Origin: Planctomycetota bacterium
GTDB lineage: Bacteria; Planctomycetota; Planctomycetia; Pirellulales; Thermoguttaceae
Assembly (NCBI GenBank): GCA_013202535.1
Contig: JABMRP010000894.1
Location: 1 to 8,550 of the forward strand
DNA length: 8,550 nucleotides
Reading direction: 5' to 3'
The notes beneath the pieces are model-generated. The model was not told the origin of the DNA. It did no database searches and saw only the letters and a program-made list of their open reading frames with translations. Below, in pieces: positions 6,602 through 8,550 of the stretch (position 1 is the stretch's first letter; every line of letters starts with the position of its first letter). The position numbers and the translations under genes were made by a program.

Positions 6602-8032
6602 TTAAAACGCTCCCAACCGCAACGGCATCGGGTCCATCGTCAGCACGCTGGTGTCGAAAGCCCGTTTCATCAATCGCATCTTCATGCTCCAGCGCGACGG
6701 ATCGTCCCAGAGATTGTGGAACTCGTCCGGGTCTTCCTCCAGGTCGTAAAGCTCCCCTTCGTCGATCCCGTGATAGACGACGATCTTCTCTCGCTCCGTT
6801 CGCACCATCGTGCCATACGAACGCTTGTGTGTCCAGGCGTTGTAGTATTCGCTGTACACGGCCTCGCGATGACAGGCCGGATCGGCACCGCCGGTGAGGA
6901 TCGGCAAAAGCGACCGGCCTTGCACCGACTCGGGCACCTCGATCCCCGCCGCCTCCAGTAGCGTGGGCGCCAAATCGACCAATTCGACCAGCCCGTCGGC
7001 CTGCAACCCGCTGGAGAAACGGCCCGGTGCCGAGAGGATCAGCGGCACGTGTACGGCCTCGTCGTAGAAATGGGGACCCTTGAGATAAATGCCGTGGTCG
7101 CCGAGCATCTCGCCATGATCCGACATAAACAGGACGATCGTGTTGTCGGCCTGTCCCGTCTCCTCCAGCGCCGCGAGCATCCGGCCGACCCCGTCGTCGA
7201 TCAGTTCGATCATCGCGTAGTACGCGGCGGCCACCTGACGCCGATCATCGTCGGTCATGCCGGCGGTATGGAAATAGCCCGGCTCGTTGTGGGCCCACTG
7301 GTGATCCAATTGCTGATAGCTCGGCTTGTTCTCCAATTCGCCGGGCCGAACCTTGGGCAACTGCATGTCGGCCGGGCTGTAACGCGACAGATACTCGCCC
7401 GGCGGGTCGAACGGATGGTGCGGATCAAAACAATTGAAACTGAACAGCCACGGCCGGCCCCGGTTGGCGCGGATGAAATCGACGGCCGTCTCCGCACACC
7501 AGGTGGTTTGATGAAACTCGGCCGGGATGCCGTGCTTCACGTAGGGCGTCGACGGACCGCCGTATAGTTCGTCCCACGACGTACCCCGGGCGGTCAGCCA
7601 TTGGGTATATGCATTGTCGGGCCAATCGGGTTGCGGATGGTGCGACCAATGGAACGTCGTGTAGCCGTCGTCGATGCGCTGCTCCACGCGACCGCCGGCA
7701 CAGGAGGCCAGGTGCAGCTTCCCGCCCAGCCCGCAGGTGTAACCCTCGTCGGCCAGAATGCGGCTGATGAGCCGTTCGTCGGCGGGAATCATCTGCCCGT
7801 TTTGACGGCATCGCGTCGTCCGTGGATAACGACCCGTGAGAAACGACGCCCGGCTCGGCGTGCAGACGGGGCTCTGGGCAAAGGCCCGGGTGAAGGCCAC
7901 GCCGCCGGCCATCAGCCGATCGACGTGCGGCGTGTTGATCCGCTCGTTGCCCAGTGCGCCGATTGTGTCGAATCGCTGTTGATCGGTGCAGATCCAGAGA
8001 ATGTTCGGCCGGTCGGATGTGGCAGTGGTCAT
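6602..8032 (-). CDS. Type I (formylglycine) sulfatase, no signal peptide
   Basis: This 476-residue enzyme hydrolyses sulfate esters. The activation motif is C57-T-P-S-R61 within SPVCTPSRASFLTGRYP; in this family that Cys is oxidised to formylglycine by a maturase. Predicted Ca2+ and active-site residues include D17 (CTDQQR), K105/H107 (GGKLHL), D305-H306 (MSDHGEMLGDHG) and K318 (YLKGP). The C-terminal GELYDLEEDPDEFHNLW motif is typical. The protein starts directly with RPNILWICTDQQ after seven residues, so I see no signal peptide. Most planctomycete sulfatases are exported, and this one may be cytoplasmic. The ATG at 8032 is forced by the conserved N-terminus, but the bases before it (GGACTCCCGC) hold no Shine-Dalgarno because the composite repeat ends 3 bp upstream. 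The substrate is not readable. It is followed by the isomerase on the same strand. Confidence 0.94.
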   Translation of the reverse strand: MTTATSDRPNILWICTDQQRFDTIGALGNERINTPHVDRLMAGGVAFTRAFAQSPVCTPSRASFLTGRYPRTTRCRQNGQMIPADERLISRILADEGYTCGLGGKLHLASCAGGRVEQRIDDGYTTFHWSHHPQPDWPDNAYTQWLTARGTSWDELYGGPSTPYVKHGIPAEFHQTTWCAETAVDFIRANRGRPWLFSFNCFDPHHPFDPPGEYLSRYSPADMQLPKVRPGELENKPSYQQLDHQWAHNEPGYFHTAGMTDDDRRQVAAAYYAMIELIDDGVGRMLAALEETGQADNTIVLFMSDHGEMLGDHGIYLKGPHFYDEAVHVPLILSAPGRFSSGLQADGLVELVDLAPTLLEAAGIEVPESVQGRSLLPILTGGADPACHREAVYSEYYNAWTHKRSYGTMVRTEREKIVVYHGIDEGELYDLEEDPDEFHNLWDDPSRWSMKMRLMKRAFDTSVLTMDPMPLRLGAF

Positions 8033-8039
8033 GCGGGAG

Positions 8040-8124
8040 TCCGAAAATGGGGACTGGCTCCGTCGAGGGTTCGGTTTTGAAGTGCGCGGGGAGCTTGCCG
8101 ACGGTGCCTGTCCCCTTTTTCGGA
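8040..8124 (-). repeat. Hairpin unit C
   Basis: The arms are 8040-8061 (TCCGAAAATGGGGACTGG and four more bases) and 8103-8124 (GGTGCCTGTCCCC, five T, CGGA). They pair over 22 bp with the same two diagnostic mismatches (T-T on the + strand), plus one A/T change relative to unit B. The 41-nt loop is related to that of unit B. Confidence 0.85.
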
Positions 8125-8143
8125 CGGGTCATTCGAATGCGCC

Positions 8144-8230
8144 GTGAAAAAGGGGGACAGGCACCTCGCGGCGACCGTTGTCGCGACGATTCACCATGTT
8201 TCATGCTCGGAGCCAGTCCCCCTTTTTCAC
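8144..8230 (-). repeat. Hairpin unit D
   Basis: The arms 8144-8165 (ending GGGGGACAGGCACC) and 8209-8230 (starting GGAGCCAGTCCCCC) mirror unit A exactly. Mismatches are A-A on the + strand. The loop contains the 8-bp palindrome GTCGCGAC, at the position where unit A has GTCGGGATAACGAC, suggesting an inner stem kept in both copies. Confidence 0.85.
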
Positions 8231-8241
8231 TCCCATCAACC

Positions 8242-8250
8242 ACGGAGAAC
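8242..8250 (+). promoter_or_regulatory. Ribosome binding site of the secreted-protein gene
   Basis: ACGGAGAAC, then GTC, then the ATG at 8254, puts GGAG six nt from the start. This decides the start codon and supports a gene in this frame, although it reaches no stop before the window edge. Confidence 0.7.
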
Positions 8251-8253
8251 GTC

Positions 8254-8550
8254 ATGAAAACCACCAGTACATGTTTCGTCGCAACAACCGTGCTCTGGGC
8301 ATGTGTGTGGAGTACGGTCCGTGCGGCGGATCAACCCACACCGGCGGCCCGGCGCGTGGCCGTGGAGATTCGCCGCGAGGCGCTGTTGCCGCCGGACGGT
8401 CCCCAGGGTCGCCCCCTGCCGCTGGCCAGCCATTGGAACATGGGCACGGTGCGGGGCACGTTCGGGCCGGACCATCAGATCGGCCTGATCCAGCAAGGCC
8501 ATCACGTCCTGCCGTGGATGAGTTGGCCCAGTGGCGATCCCGAGGGTGAA
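8254..8550 (+). CDS. Secreted protein of unknown family (3' partial)
   Basis: Ninety-nine codons are open to the window end without a stop. The N-terminus MKTTSTCFVATTVLWACVWS looks like a Sec signal peptide: a Lys at 2, a hydrophobic core at about 7-22, and VRA|ADQ as a plausible signal peptidase I site after Ala24. A Cys occurs at 17, but the context (WACVWS) is not a good lipobox. The mature part begins with a Pro/Arg-rich stretch, then the motif-like LPLASHWNMGTVRGTFGPDH (residues 57-76) and HHVLPWMSWP (83-92). I do not recognise the family; a glycan-active enzyme is possible only by context. A strong Shine-Dalgarno supports the start. The gene is divergent from the sulfatase across the right repeat copy. 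Confidence 0.75.
   Translation, partial: MKTTSTCFVATTVLWACVWSTVRAADQPTPAARRVAVEIRREALLPPDGPQGRPLPLASHWNMGTVRGTFGPDHQIGLIQQGHHVLPWMSWPSGDPEGE

Larger units (their letters stand above)
8036..8234 (-). repeat. 199-bp composite repeat, right copy (inverted)
   Basis: This is the reverse-complement counterpart of 5524-5722 with the same order, the same unit lengths (87, 19 spacer, 85) and the same outer extensions (GGGAGT / ACTCCC side and GGACTCC side). Unit C is 8040-8124 and unit D 8144-8230. The 22-nt arms are identical to the left copy, except one base in the unit C arm at 8103-8124. The spacer matches at 14 of 19 positions. It fills nearly the whole divergent gap between the sulfatase start (8032) and the secreted-protein start (8254), so any promoter for either gene must lie in or across it. 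I see no strong -35/-10 there. Confidence 0.9.

Noticed and set aside
5524..8234. CRISPR array or insertion sequence explanation for the repeats
   Set aside because: There are only four units in two inverted pairs, with 19-bp spacers that are related to each other, and no cas gene. No transposase lies between or beside the copies, and no target-site duplication is evident.

Overview
The window is a GC-rich, gene-dense bacterial chromosome segment. It most resembles a planctomycete (Pirellula/Rhodopirellula-like). That is inferred from three things: a type I sulfatase beside an IolI-like sugar isomerase and a Na+/sugar symporter, a membrane protein joining a DUF2007-like domain to a zinc ribbon, and dispersed hairpin repeats carrying GGGGACAGGCACC / GGGGACTGGCTCC. 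No marker gene proves the phylum.

Layout. Positions 1-1479 (+) hold the C-terminal part of a class B penicillin-binding protein (PBP2/MrdA type), cut off at the left edge. Its last 77 nt overlap, tail to tail, a minus-strand gene (2266-1403) for a membrane protein with four predicted helices, a DUF2007-like domain and a C-terminal zinc ribbon. That gene has a good sigma70-type promoter of its own at 2323-2350. Upstream lie four more minus-strand genes. In transcription order they are a sulfatase (8032-6602), an IolI-like TIM-barrel isomerase/epimerase (6534-5725), an SSS sodium:solute symporter (5488-3374) and an EamA/DMT permease (3354-2437). The last two are 19 nt apart. At the right edge a secreted protein of unknown family starts on the + strand (8254) and runs out of the window.

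The most striking structure is a 199-bp composite repeat present twice in opposite orientation, at 5524-5722 and 8036-8234. The two copies frame exactly the isomerase and sulfatase genes. The isomerase stop codon is 2 bp from one copy and the sulfatase start codon is 3 bp from the other. Each copy is a pair of 85/87-bp hairpin units separated by 19 bp. The 22-bp arms are almost invariant while the loops have diverged to roughly 60-65% identity. Each hairpin has exactly two arm mismatches (A-A on one strand, T-T on the other) in the published style of REP/RAYT elements, except that unit 8040-8124 has one extra. No transposase is present in the window.

Working model (inference): a carbohydrate-use block in which the symporter imports a sugar or related solute, the sulfatase (no visible signal peptide, so probably cytoplasmic) removes sulfate, and the isomerase rearranges the product. 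The divergent secreted protein may act on the outer face of the same pathway. The substrate cannot be read from the sequence. A second notable feature is an insertion of about 95 residues in the symporter, carrying two units of a GSGY-type beta repeat more usual in surface proteins.
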